This document shows, one piece after another, positions 1 to 7,469 of a stretch of DNA of 64,000 nucleotides. This stretch comes from Paenibacillus sp. FSL M7-0420 (GTDB lineage Bacteria > Bacillota > Bacilli > Paenibacillales > Paenibacillaceae), in NCBI RefSeq assembly GCF_038002345.1, contig NZ_JBBOCJ010000001.1, positions 620,001 through 684,000 on the forward strand, in the 5' to 3' direction. A program made the translations under genes and the position numbers. The notes beneath the pieces were generated by a model. The model was not told the DNA's origin and searched no databases. It saw nothing but the letters and a program-made list of their open reading frames with translations. Each line of letters opens with the position of its first letter. Positions within the stretch are counted from its first letter, which is position 1.

Positions 1-799
1 CTGAATGGCTGCTGCCTGACAGCTCCAGGCCATCATCATCAGGAGTGAAGTGAAAGACAATCGTCTCCGTGTCGCTGTCTGCAAGCTTCAGGGCAATTTC
101 GCGGCAGGAGACGGGCTGTGCGCTGATTAGATCGAAGAGCTCAAGCTGCCCATTCTCCTGCTGGCAGATGGCAATGAGATTCTCGTCCTCCAGGTAATAG
201 AGCTGGTCGCTGAATACGTTCAGGCAGTAGAACATCAATAGTCCATGGGCGCCGGCGATGCCAAAACGCTCAGATACCGGTACCCGCTGCGCTCCAAGGG
301 TAGAGACCAGACTCAGATCACGCGGGTCGGCAAGATCCAGCTTGCGGATTGCCGCAGATCCGGCAGTGCCCCCGGGGCAGGCCATGGAGAAGATCTGTTC
401 TTCCACCGGGTGGAAGCCGAATTTAGGATAGAACTCCAAGACTGACTCATTGGCAAAAAGATACATGAATTCACACGCTTGTCCATACTCCTCCAGCACC
501 TTGTCCATCAACCGGGCAGACAGGCCGCGTCCTCTATAGTCAGGATGAGTCATCACCGTTCCGATCTGCACAGCAGGGGACTTCACTCCATTAATGGTTA
601 GCTCCAGCAGATTTACCGAGACATTCGCCACGATCCGGTTTCCCTCCGCGTAAGAATATGGAACATACTTATCCGTCCAGAAGCCCTCCTCATACCAGCG
701 CTCCAGCTCCAGCTCGAACGTGTCTTTTGCCAGCCCCAAAAAGCTATTCCGCAGCGGCTCTATATCTTTGTAATCCCTAACAAACTTCAATTCTTGCAT
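1..799 (-). CDS. GNAT-family N-acetyltransferase (C-terminus beyond the window)
   Basis: The frame reads from an ATG at 799 leftward with no stop before base 1, so the C-terminal end lies outside the window; 266 codons are visible. The first about 130 residues carry an acetyltransferase core: a motif of the QIGTVMTHPDYRGRGLSARL type is the acetyl-CoA pyrophosphate-binding signature (R/Q-x-x-G-x-G/A), followed by a helix and the FGFHPV-like end of the fold. The remaining part looks like a second acetyltransferase-like or accessory domain. The substrate cannot be inferred. It diverges from the lasso cluster at 1062, so the 262-bp gap carries promoters for both. The family assignment is firm and the role is unknown. 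Confidence 0.8.
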   Translation of the reverse strand, partial: MQELKFVRDYKDIEPLRNSFLGLAKDTFELELERWYEEGFWTDKYVPYSYAEGNRIVANVSVNLLELTINGVKSPAVQIGTVMTHPDYRGRGLSARLMDKVLEEYGQACEFMYLFANESVLEFYPKFGFHPVEEQIFSMACPGGTAGSAAIRKLDLADPRDLSLVSTLGAQRVPVSERFGIAGAHGLLMFYCLNVFSDQLYYLEDENLIAICQQENGQLELFDLISAQPVSCREIALKLADSDTETIVFHFTPDDDGLELSGSSHS

Positions 800-942
800 G
801 GTCTATCACTCCATATAGTATATTTGTTACCCCTACAGTATAAGCCATTATATACCATAGGTCATATTTCAGGGTTCCAATACCACAGATTTTAACTATA
901 GTCAATACGCTAAAGGATACCTTAAAGTACTCTCTGGTACTA

Positions 943-971
943 TTCACATTTAATGGCAAGAACGTTATCTT
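943..971 (+). promoter_or_regulatory. Candidate promoter of the lasso-peptide operon
   Basis: TTCACA at 943-948 and TATCTT at 966-971 are separated by 17 bp, about 90 bp upstream of the synthetase start. Both hexamers are imperfect, so this is a candidate only. The rest of the 262-bp divergent gap shows short inverted repeats (for example GTACTCTCTGGTAC near 927) but no recognisable operator. Confidence 0.3.
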
Positions 972-1061
972 AGGTAATAAGAAGTGTTCACTATTAAGAA
1001 CCTGTTGTAATGAACCTATTACTGAAACGGTAGCGAAATTATAGACAGCTGGAGGTAACCC

Positions 1062-2987
1062 ATGAGTGCAATCGCCGGGATCTATTCTATGCAGCATGGG
1101 CCGCTGGACCCGGAGCTTGGCCCGCGCCTGATGCAGGAGCTGCAGCGTTATCCGGCGGATGATGCCCGGGGCTGGAGTGCGGATGGGCTGTTTCTCGGGT
1201 GCCACGCACAGTGGATTACCCCGCAGTCCCGGGGCGAGGTGCTTCCTTATTATGATCCGCAGCGGAAGCTGGCGATCGTAGCTGATGCCATTATTGATAA
1301 CCGCAGCGAGCTCTTCGGACAACTTCAGGTTGTCCGGGAGGATCGGGAGTCGATGCCGGACAGCCTGCTGATTCTTCTGGCCTATGAGAAATGGGGAGAT
1401 CAGGCTCCGGTGCATCTGGTCGGAGATTTTGCCTTCATGATCTGGGATGCCGGCAGGCAGACGCTGTTTGGAGCGAGGGATTTCTCGGGGAGCCGGACGC
1501 TGTACTTCCACCGCTCAGGCAGACAGTTCTCCTTCTGTACCGTGATTCATCCGCTATTCACGCTAATGGATGGAGGGCACGAGCTGCATGAAGGCTGGAT
1601 CTCGGAATATCTGGCGGGCCAGGGCCGGATGGATGTCGCGGATATGTTCTCCACGGTCTATCAGGGTGTGGAGCAGCTGCCCCCGGCGCATTCGATGACG
1701 GTCAGTCCGCAGGGGATTACCTTCTCCAGGTATTACACCTTCCAGACTCCGCCGCCACTCCGGCTGCGCAGCAATGGGGAGTATGAGGAAGCGTTCCGTG
1801 AGGTGTTCGGACGGGCTGTCCGGGACCGGCTGCGTACCCACCTTGAAGCTGGTGCGAACTTAAGCGGCGGGCTGGATTCAGGGGCGGTGGTGAGCTTTGC
1901 GGCGGAGGAGCTTCGCCGTACCGGCAAGCTGCTCCACACGTTCAGCTCGTATCCTCTGGATCACTTTACAGGGTTCAAGCTGGGCCAGCGGGTGACTGAT
2001 GAGCGTCCATATATTCAGGAGACCATCGACTATGTCGGGAACATTGAGCCTAGCTTCTGCAATTTTCCTGACCGCAGCTCATATGGTGAAATCGACGAAT
2101 GGCTCGATATTATGGAGATGCCCTACAAATTCATAGAGAATTCCTATTGGCTCAAAGGCATATATGAACAAGCCGGACTGAAGAATGCCGGTGTACTGCT
2201 CAGCGGACAGCGGGGCAACTGGAGTATCTCCTGGGGACCGGCGCTGGATTATCAGGCGAAGCTGCTGCGTGAATTCCGCTGGTTCAGCTTTTACCGGGAG
2301 AACAAACTGTACAGCCATTCGATGGGAGTAAGCCGCAAAAGAATGCTGAAAATAGCCGGGCGCAAGGTATTCCCCGCCTTGGGCCAGCTGATGGCCGGGA
2401 AGCAGGAGGCTGCGCCGGAGCTGATCCATCCTGAATTTGCCCGGCGGACAGGGGTGCAGGAGCGGCTGAAGGAGCTGGACCAGTCGCCTGCCTCCCAGAC
2501 TGTGTACGATATCCGCAGAGAGCATTTCCGCCAGCCGCATGTCTGGAATGTGAATGGAACGGCGGCTACCAAGCTGTCGCTGAAGTACAGGGTATGGGAC
2601 CGGGATGCGACGAATGACCTGCGTGTCATCAACTTCTGTATGTCGGTGCCTGAGGAGCAATACGTCCAGAACGGAATGGACCGCTCGCTCATCCGCCGGG
2701 CGATGGAAGGGCGGCTGCCGGATAAGGTCAGGCTTAACCAGACCCGGCGCGGCATCCAGGGGGCGGACGGCATTACGCGTATGCTGCCCGAGTGGCAGCG
2801 GTTTCAGCAGGAGCTGAGGGAGATGCTGCAAGACCCCCGTACTTCGTCTTATCTGAATCGTCCCGGGCTCGCCGGATGCTTGGACCGGCTGGGTAGTGAG
2901 CCCGAACCATTATTAATCTTTAACACGGATTTCCGCCTTCTTACACGAGGACTGGTGTTTTACCGCTTTTTGAAGCGGCTCTCCTGA
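1062..2987 (+). CDS. Lasso peptide macrolactam synthetase (asparagine synthetase-like C protein)
   Basis: This 641-residue protein has the two-domain layout of asparagine synthetase B. An N-terminal glutaminase-like domain spans about residues 1-210, and an ATP-pyrophosphatase domain follows with the PP-motif LSGGLDSG near residue 268. In lasso clusters this protein adenylates the side chain of the ring Asp or Glu and closes the isopeptide bond with residue 1 of the core. The N-terminal residue is Ser rather than the catalytic Cys of true glutamine-hydrolysing enzymes (MSAIAGI), which fits a lasso cyclase rather than AsnB. The start has a good site (GGAGGTAACC) directly upstream. It ends 28 bp before the precursor gene, so the two are almost certainly co-transcribed. 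The alternative, a genuine asparagine synthetase, is unlikely given the neighbours. Confidence 0.93.
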   Translation: MSAIAGIYSMQHGPLDPELGPRLMQELQRYPADDARGWSADGLFLGCHAQWITPQSRGEVLPYYDPQRKLAIVADAIIDNRSELFGQLQVVREDRESMPDSLLILLAYEKWGDQAPVHLVGDFAFMIWDAGRQTLFGARDFSGSRTLYFHRSGRQFSFCTVIHPLFTLMDGGHELHEGWISEYLAGQGRMDVADMFSTVYQGVEQLPPAHSMTVSPQGITFSRYYTFQTPPPLRLRSNGEYEEAFREVFGRAVRDRLRTHLEAGANLSGGLDSGAVVSFAAEELRRTGKLLHTFSSYPLDHFTGFKLGQRVTDERPYIQETIDYVGNIEPSFCNFPDRSSYGEIDEWLDIMEMPYKFIENSYWLKGIYEQAGLKNAGVLLSGQRGNWSISWGPALDYQAKLLREFRWFSFYRENKLYSHSMGVSRKRMLKIAGRKVFPALGQLMAGKQEAAPELIHPEFARRTGVQERLKELDQSPASQTVYDIRREHFRQPHVWNVNGTAATKLSLKYRVWDRDATNDLRVINFCMSVPEEQYVQNGMDRSLIRRAMEGRLPDKVRLNQTRRGIQGADGITRMLPEWQRFQQELREMLQDPRTSSYLNRPGLAGCLDRLGSEPEPLLIFNTDFRLLTRGLVFYRFLKRLS

Positions 2988-3015
2988 AGGACGTTTCTTG
3001 AAAGGGGGTGACAAG

Positions 3016-3141
3016 ATGAAAAAGGAATACAGCAAGCCTGCATTGGAAGTGTTGGATGTGAAAATGACTATGGCTGGCCCGGGGGTATCCATTGCCGATG
3101 CGTTCCAAGCCGATCCAGATGAAATCGTTAGTCACTCCTAG
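3016..3141 (+). CDS. Lasso peptide precursor (paeninodin-like, 41 residues)
   Basis: The gene encodes a leader of 19 residues and a core of 22. The leader carries Tyr5, Pro8 and Leu10, matching the YxxP recognition pattern bound by the RRE protein, and has Thr18 at the conserved penultimate position. The core begins AGPGVSIAD: Ala1 and Asp9 are spaced for a nine-residue macrolactam ring. The tail reads AFQADPDEIVSHS and ends in Ser, the residue phosphorylated in paeninodin. From memory, paeninodin shares the AGPG start, the ring Asp at 9, and the DAFQ-x-DPDE tail. AAAGGGGGTGA lies just ahead of the ATG. The gene is too short for most gene callers. Identification rests on sequence and context; the mature product is inferred. 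Confidence 0.93.
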   Translation: MKKEYSKPALEVLDVKMTMAGPGVSIADAFQADPDEIVSHS

Positions 3142-3160
3142 TCTTCCTGCATTACCGCTC

Positions 3161-3201
3161 AGCCCTAATCCCTCTTAGCTTGCTGGAGGGGGATCAGGGC
3201 T
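3161..3201 (+). promoter_or_regulatory. Stem-loop between precursor and kinase genes
   Basis: An imperfect inverted repeat (AGCCCTAATCCCTC pairing with GAGGGGGATCAGGGCT) lies 20 bp after the precursor stop, with no strong T-run behind it. It is placed where an mRNA 3'-end stabiliser or partial attenuator would let the precursor be made in excess over the enzymes. That role is an inference. Confidence 0.5.
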
Positions 3202-3224
3202 ATCCCTTTATCCGAAGTAATGTT

Positions 3225-3273
3225 CCGAAACGGTACGTTCTTTCAAAGGACGGCAATGCCGTTTCCACTTGTC
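3225..3273 (+). repeat. Intergenic hairpin repeat, copy 1 (partner at 55498)
   Basis: The segment has GAAACGG on its left and CCGTTTC on its right, around a core containing AAAGGACGGCAATGCCGTTT, and continues into CCACTTG. A closely similar segment is found at 55498-55547. It lies in the 177-bp gap between the lasso precursor and kinase genes. Confidence 0.7.
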
Positions 3274-3318
3274 ATCCGCAAGACAACGGGTGAAATTGAC
3301 TGAGATGGAGTGAGCAGT

Positions 3319-4257
3319 ATGGCTGGCACAGTGCAATGCCCCGGTTATAAGGCTTTTGGCCTGCAAATCCTCAGTGAGTTCGCGCTACCAGAACTTCCCC
3401 GTACGGATCAGCCCGGAAGAATAGGCAGCCTGTCGGTAATTGAAGGCCGTCTGCTTGAGCGATGGGAAGCAATACCGAAGATTACGCCGAATCTGGGCAT
3501 CGCGGAGCATGAAGTGATGTTCATGGTGAAGGGAACCGCTATTTTTTCCATACAGAACGGCAGTACGATTACAGTCTCTCCAGCAGCAGGCGCAGATCCG
3601 GATAGCATCCGCTTGTTCATTCTGGGCAGCTGTATGGGTGTAGTATTGATGCAAAAAGGCATACTGGCCCTGCACGGCAGCTCGCTTGTGCTGGATAATA
3701 AGGCTTATGCGCTGGTGGGGCGTTCAGGTGCGGGTAAATCCACGCTTGCCTCCTATCTGATGGATCAGGGACATCTCCTGGTCAGTGACGACGTTATTCC
3801 CGTGTTGGTGCATAATGGACATCCATTAGCTGTTCCAGGTTATCCCCAGCAGAAGCTGTGGCAGCAGAGCCTGGACTATTTGGGAATGAATTCGTCTGCG
3901 TACCGTCCGCTGTTTCAGCGGGAGACCAAGTTCGCCGTACCGGTACATGACCGGTTCCAGAGTGAGCCGCTGCCGCTGGCCGGCATATTTGAACTGTCTG
4001 TGGTGCAGGACGGGCCGGTGGCCGTAGAGGCGATAAGCGGCTTGGACCGGCTTCATACCTTATACAATCATACCTATCAAAAAGCGCTGGTCGACCCGAT
4101 GGGTGTCAGAGAATGGCACTTCGGGCTGCTGGCCTCGTTCGTGAACCGGCTGCCGATGTACCGGCTGACCCGCCCTGAGCAGGGCTTCAGTGCACCGCAG
4201 CAGACGGAAATGATTATGGAGACGATTATGCCCAAGGTGAAGGAGATGAATCTATGA
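3319..4257 (+). CDS. Lasso precursor kinase (HPr kinase-like, PadeK type)
   Basis: This 312-residue protein resembles the kinase domain of HPr kinase/phosphorylase. A Walker A loop GRSGAGKS sits at residues 134-141, preceded by the typical ALHGSS strand (residues 117-122), and the SDDVIP motif at 156-161 supplies the acidic catalytic residues. In the paeninodin pathway the homologous enzyme phosphorylates the C-terminal Ser of the precursor. Here the precursor also ends in Ser, so the same reaction is predicted. The ATG at 3319 is chosen because GGAG lies eight bases upstream; a GTG at 3310 is in frame but overlaps that site. Its stop overlaps the next start (ATGA), showing translational coupling. 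HPr itself as substrate is unlikely in this context. Confidence 0.88.
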   Translation: MAGTVQCPGYKAFGLQILSEFALPELPRTDQPGRIGSLSVIEGRLLERWEAIPKITPNLGIAEHEVMFMVKGTAIFSIQNGSTITVSPAAGADPDSIRLFILGSCMGVVLMQKGILALHGSSLVLDNKAYALVGRSGAGKSTLASYLMDQGHLLVSDDVIPVLVHNGHPLAVPGYPQQKLWQQSLDYLGMNSSAYRPLFQRETKFAVPVHDRFQSEPLPLAGIFELSVVQDGPVAVEAISGLDRLHTLYNHTYQKALVDPMGVREWHFGLLASFVNRLPMYRLTRPEQGFSAPQQTEMIMETIMPKVKEMNL

Positions 4258-4559
4258 ATATGAATACTACAAAAGTGCTGTCGCCGGATTCGGTACTGGT
4301 TCAACGGGAAGGTAATATCGCAAGTGATATGGACGGCGAGAAGGTCATGCTGAATGTGAAGAACGGCAAATACTACAACCTCGGCGAAGTCGGCGGTGAG
4401 ATCTGGGAAGCATTGGCTTCACCGGTATCGATTCGGCAGATTGCCGGGAAGATTCAGGAGATCTTTGAGGTACCGGCAGAGCTGGCGCAGCAGGATGTCA
4501 TTGATTTTGTACAGAATCTGCTGAATGAGGATCTGGTCTCCATCGTTAGCGGACCATGA
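4254..4559 (+). CDS. Lasso leader-binding protein B1 (PqqD-like RRE)
   Basis: The 101-residue product has the PqqD fold pattern: an N-terminal beta hairpin (the VLVQREGN and EKVMLNVKNGKYYNL strands) followed by helices around GGEIWEAL and the C-terminal NLLNEDLV. Proteins of this kind form the RiPP recognition element that holds the precursor leader through its YxxP motif and delivers it to the protease. In split-B lasso systems B1 and B2 are separate genes, as here. It overlaps the kinase gene by four bases and the B2 gene by four bases, so the trio is tightly coupled. Confidence 0.92.
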   Translation: MNMNTTKVLSPDSVLVQREGNIASDMDGEKVMLNVKNGKYYNLGEVGGEIWEALASPVSIRQIAGKIQEIFEVPAELAQQDVIDFVQNLLNEDLVSIVSGP

Positions 4560-5014
4560 TGACCCTCCGGCGGCTCCGTCTCCTGCTGGTGCATGACAAG
4601 GCGTTGCTTACGCTGCTTCCCGAGACATTATGGCGGCTGATGCTGGTCCGAATCCAGCTGTTGTTCCCCTTTGCCCGGACAGCTCCGCAGCTTGGGGTGA
4701 AATCCCTGGAGACTCCCGCAGTATCCAAGCCTTCCGATATTCGCCGCATCCAGCAGATTACCAAGGCAATCCGGGTGATGAGCCGCTATACTCCCTGGAA
4801 AAGCACCTGTATGGTCCGGGCGGTAGCCGCCCTGAAGATGCTGGAGAAGCGGGGCATTGAGAGCACCCTCTATATGGGGGTCGCCCGCGATAAGCAGGGA
4901 CAAATGATTGCCCACGCCTGGCTGCGCAGCGGAGCCCATTATGTCTCCGGGGATGATGCGATGCAAGGCTTCGTGGTGGTGGAGAAGTTCGCGAAGGTGT
5001 TACAAGCCGAGTAA
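4556..5014 (+). CDS. Lasso leader peptidase B2 (transglutaminase-like Cys protease)
   Basis: The product has 152 residues. The catalytic Cys is in WKSTCMVRA, the His in IAHAWL and the acidic residue in the SGDD segment, in the order Cys-His-Asp expected of the transglutaminase-like protease family found in lasso clusters. The predicted reaction is removal of the leader after Thr18 of the precursor, which frees the Ala amine for ring closure. The N-terminal 60 residues are hydrophobic and arginine-rich, as is usual for B2. Its ATG overlaps the B1 stop, and a 13-bp gap with GAGGTGG leads to the exporter gene. Confidence 0.92.
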   Translation: MMTLRRLRLLLVHDKALLTLLPETLWRLMLVRIQLLFPFARTAPQLGVKSLETPAVSKPSDIRRIQQITKAIRVMSRYTPWKSTCMVRAVAALKMLEKRGIESTLYMGVARDKQGQMIAHAWLRSGAHYVSGDDAMQGFVVVEKFAKVLQAE

Positions 5015-5027
5015 TCGAGGTGGGTCC

Positions 5028-6824
5028 ATGCAAGCTATAATCTACTACGTCCGGCAGCTTCAACGGTTGTCGGGCGTGAAGCTGTATCTTAATCTGTTAG
5101 GCATGGTGATCAGCGGTCTGCTGGAGAGCTCCGCCATTCTGCTGCTGGTTCCCATGCTTGGCATGGCTGGCATTCAGCTGGGCGGCGCGGCGGCGGGCTA
5201 TCATCTGCCTATGCTCGGATTCATCAGTGAACTGCCGCAGTCCACAGCGCTGCTGCTGGTGCTGGGCAGTTATGTTCTGATTGTGCTCTGCCAGAATCTG
5301 ATCGCAAGGTTCGTGGCGATCCGCAATGTCGAAATTCAGCAGACCTATGGCAGGCAGCTGCGGGTTGAGGTCTATAGCGCATTGCTGCGGGCGCAGTGGT
5401 CTTTTTTTCTGAAGAAGCGCACCTCCGATCTGATCAACATGATGACCACCGAGCTGGCCAGAGTCCTGGCGGGTATCAGCGGCTTCCTGCAGTTCCTGAC
5501 TTCGCTGTTGTTCACCCTGGTGCAGATTGCCTTTGCCTTCTGGCTGTCCCCCAAGATGACACTGGGAGTTCTCGTCTGCGCGGCGCTGCTGTCCATCTTC
5601 TCCCGGCGCTTCATCCGTAAGGCGAAGAGACTGGGCAGCCGCAGCACGGAGCTGGGCAAGACATATCTAGGCGGTATTACCGATCAGCTGAATGGAATCA
5701 AGGATATCAAAAGCAATAATCTGGAGCAGTCCCGCCTCGAATGGCTGCATGCCTTCACTGGCGAGGTTAAGCAGGAGCAGCTCGACTACACACGCCTGCG
5801 TTCCAACTCCCAGCTCCTGTATAAGCTGTCTTCCACGCTGCTGATTGCTGTGTTTATCTTCGTGTCCTTCCGGTTCATGCAAGTGGAGGGGCCGAATCTG
5901 CTGCTGGTCATTCTCGTATTCACCCGGCTGTGGCCGACCTTCTCGACGCTGCAGTCGCTGCTGGAGCAGCTGGCCTCAGTAGTGCCATCCTTCAAACAAT
6001 TGCAATCGCTGCAGGAAGAATGTCTGGCCGCTGTCGAGCATGAAGCGGATCATGGCGGAGAACGGGTGCTGCCTATGACGCTGGAGCACGGTCTGGAAGC
6101 CCGGAATGTCGATTTCCGTTATCATGCGGACGAGCCGCAATATTCGCTCCAGAACGTCAATGTGCGGATTCCCGCCCGGCAGATGACGGCGATTGTCGGA
6201 CGTTCAGGCGCCGGCAAAAGCACGCTCGTTGATCTGCTCATGGGACTGATGCAGCCGGAGAACGGGGAGATCCTGGCGGACGGCGAGCCGATCACCGGGG
6301 AGCGGCTGCTGTCCTACCGGAGATCCATCGGGTATGTGGCACAGGACCCGTTCCTGTATAACGCAACCATCCGCGATAATCTGATGATGATCAAGCCGGA
6401 CGCGGAGGAGGCGGAGCTGTGGGAGGCACTGGAGTTTGCCTCCTCGGCGGACTTTGTCCGCAAGCTGCCGGACGGACTGGATACGCTGCTCGGCGACCGG
6501 GGCGTCCGCCTGTCGGGCGGGGAACGTCAACGCCTGGTGCTGGCACGCGCCATTATCCGCAAGCCGTCGATCCTGGTGCTCGATGAAGCGACTAGTGCAC
6601 TCGACACCGAGAACGAGCAGCGGATTCAAGAGGCGCTGGAGCGCATTAAGGCTTCTGTGACCGTCATCGTCATTGCCCACCGCCTGTCCACGATCCGGGG
6701 AGCCGATCAGATTCTGGTCATCGACCAGGGCCGAGTCATCCAGCAGGGAGTCTACAGCGGCCTGGCTTCCGAGAAGGGCGGCATGTTTAGCCGGCTATTG
6801 AAGGGACAGGAAGAGGCTGGATAA
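5028..6824 (+). CDS. Lasso peptide ABC exporter (D protein, fused TMD-NBD)
   Basis: This 598-residue half-transporter has about six membrane segments in residues 1-320 and an ATPase domain behind them. The domain shows Walker A GRSGAGKST, the Q-loop YVAQDPFLYN, the signature LSGGERQR, Walker B ILVLDEATSALD and the H-loop IAHRLST. It is expected to work as a homodimer that exports the mature lasso peptide and probably gives self-immunity. The ATG at 5028 follows CGAGGTGGGT; an earlier in-frame ATG at 4908 lies deep inside the B2 gene and is rejected. It is the last gene of the operon before the repeat array. Confidence 0.93.
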   Translation: MQAIIYYVRQLQRLSGVKLYLNLLGMVISGLLESSAILLLVPMLGMAGIQLGGAAAGYHLPMLGFISELPQSTALLLVLGSYVLIVLCQNLIARFVAIRNVEIQQTYGRQLRVEVYSALLRAQWSFFLKKRTSDLINMMTTELARVLAGISGFLQFLTSLLFTLVQIAFAFWLSPKMTLGVLVCAALLSIFSRRFIRKAKRLGSRSTELGKTYLGGITDQLNGIKDIKSNNLEQSRLEWLHAFTGEVKQEQLDYTRLRSNSQLLYKLSSTLLIAVFIFVSFRFMQVEGPNLLLVILVFTRLWPTFSTLQSLLEQLASVVPSFKQLQSLQEECLAAVEHEADHGGERVLPMTLEHGLEARNVDFRYHADEPQYSLQNVNVRIPARQMTAIVGRSGAGKSTLVDLLMGLMQPENGEILADGEPITGERLLSYRRSIGYVAQDPFLYNATIRDNLMMIKPDAEEAELWEALEFASSADFVRKLPDGLDTLLGDRGVRLSGGERQRLVLARAIIRKPSILVLDEATSALDTENEQRIQEALERIKASVTVIVIAHRLSTIRGADQILVIDQGRVIQQGVYSGLASEKGGMFSRLLKGQEEAG

Positions 6825-6843
6825 GGGTTATACCTAAAACGCG

Positions 6844-7383
6844 AATGTAGGCGAAAAACCGAACACAATTCGGTGCTGCATGGGTGTGTGGTCCCAATGT
6901 AATCGAAAAACCGATTACATTGTGCGAGCGCAGAGGTTGTGGCGCGAATGTAATCGAAAAACCGATTACATTGTGCGAGCGCAGGGGTTGTGGCGCGAAT
7001 GTAATCGAAAAACCGATTACATTGTGCGAGCGCAGAGGTTGTGGCGCGAATGTAATCGAAAAACCGATTACATTGTGCGAGCGCAGGGGTTGTGGCGCGA
7101 ATGTAATCGAAAAACCGATTACATTGTGCGAGCGCAGAGGTTGTGGCGCGAATGTAATCGAAAAACCGATTACATTGTGCGAGCGCAGGGGTTGTGGCGC
7201 GAATGTAATCGAAAAACCGATTACATTGTGCGAGCGCAGGGGTTGTGGCGCGAATGTAATCGAAAAACCGATTACATTGGGCAAGCGCAGGGGTTGTGGC
7301 GCGAATGTAATCGAAAAACCGATCACATTGGGCGAGCGCAGAGGTTGTGGCGCGAATGTAATCGAAAAACCGATTACATTGGC
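6844..7383 (+). repeat. Tandem array of a 51-bp palindromic unit (ten copies plus one degenerate)
   Basis: Each unit contains the perfect inverted repeat TGTAATCG-AAAAAC-CGATTACA, followed by a 25-bp GC-rich linker of the type GTGCGAGCGCAGAGGTTGTG. Ten near-identical copies run from about 6896 to 7381, after one degenerate copy (AATGTAGGCGAAAAACCGAA) at 6845. Linkers alternate between CAGAGG and CAGGGG over the first six intervals, implying amplification of a 102-bp dimer. Because 51 is a multiple of three and lacks stops, several frames are open on both strands; none has a convincing ribosome site and they are not genes. The array sits between the lasso exporter and its terminator, so it is presumably transcribed. 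Confidence 0.95.
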
Positions 7384-7409
7384 TGACCGCCACCCGGCTC
7401 CGAAACCGT

Positions 7410-7452
7410 AAAAAGGCAAGTGCTGCTAATCTAACGCAGCACTTGCCTTTTT
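7410..7452. terminator. Bidirectional terminator between lasso operon and nucleotidyltransferase
   Basis: AAAAAGGCAAGTGCTGC pairs perfectly with GCAGCACTTGCCTTTTT around a nine-base loop. It ends transcription of the rightward lasso operon and repeat array and of the leftward gene at 7470-8666. Confidence 0.95.
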
Positions 7453-7469
7453 GGTATGGCTGTCCCTGC

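Noticed and set aside
6844..7383. Possible CRISPR array
   Set aside because: The sequences between palindromes are near-identical, not unique spacers; there are no cas genes in the window; the unit is a tandem repeat.
6880..7411. Long overlapping frames on both strands within the tandem array, giving repeats such as CNRKTDYI
   Set aside because: The frames are open only because 51 bp is a multiple of three and the unit has no stop. There is no ribosome site and codon use is unlike genes nearby.
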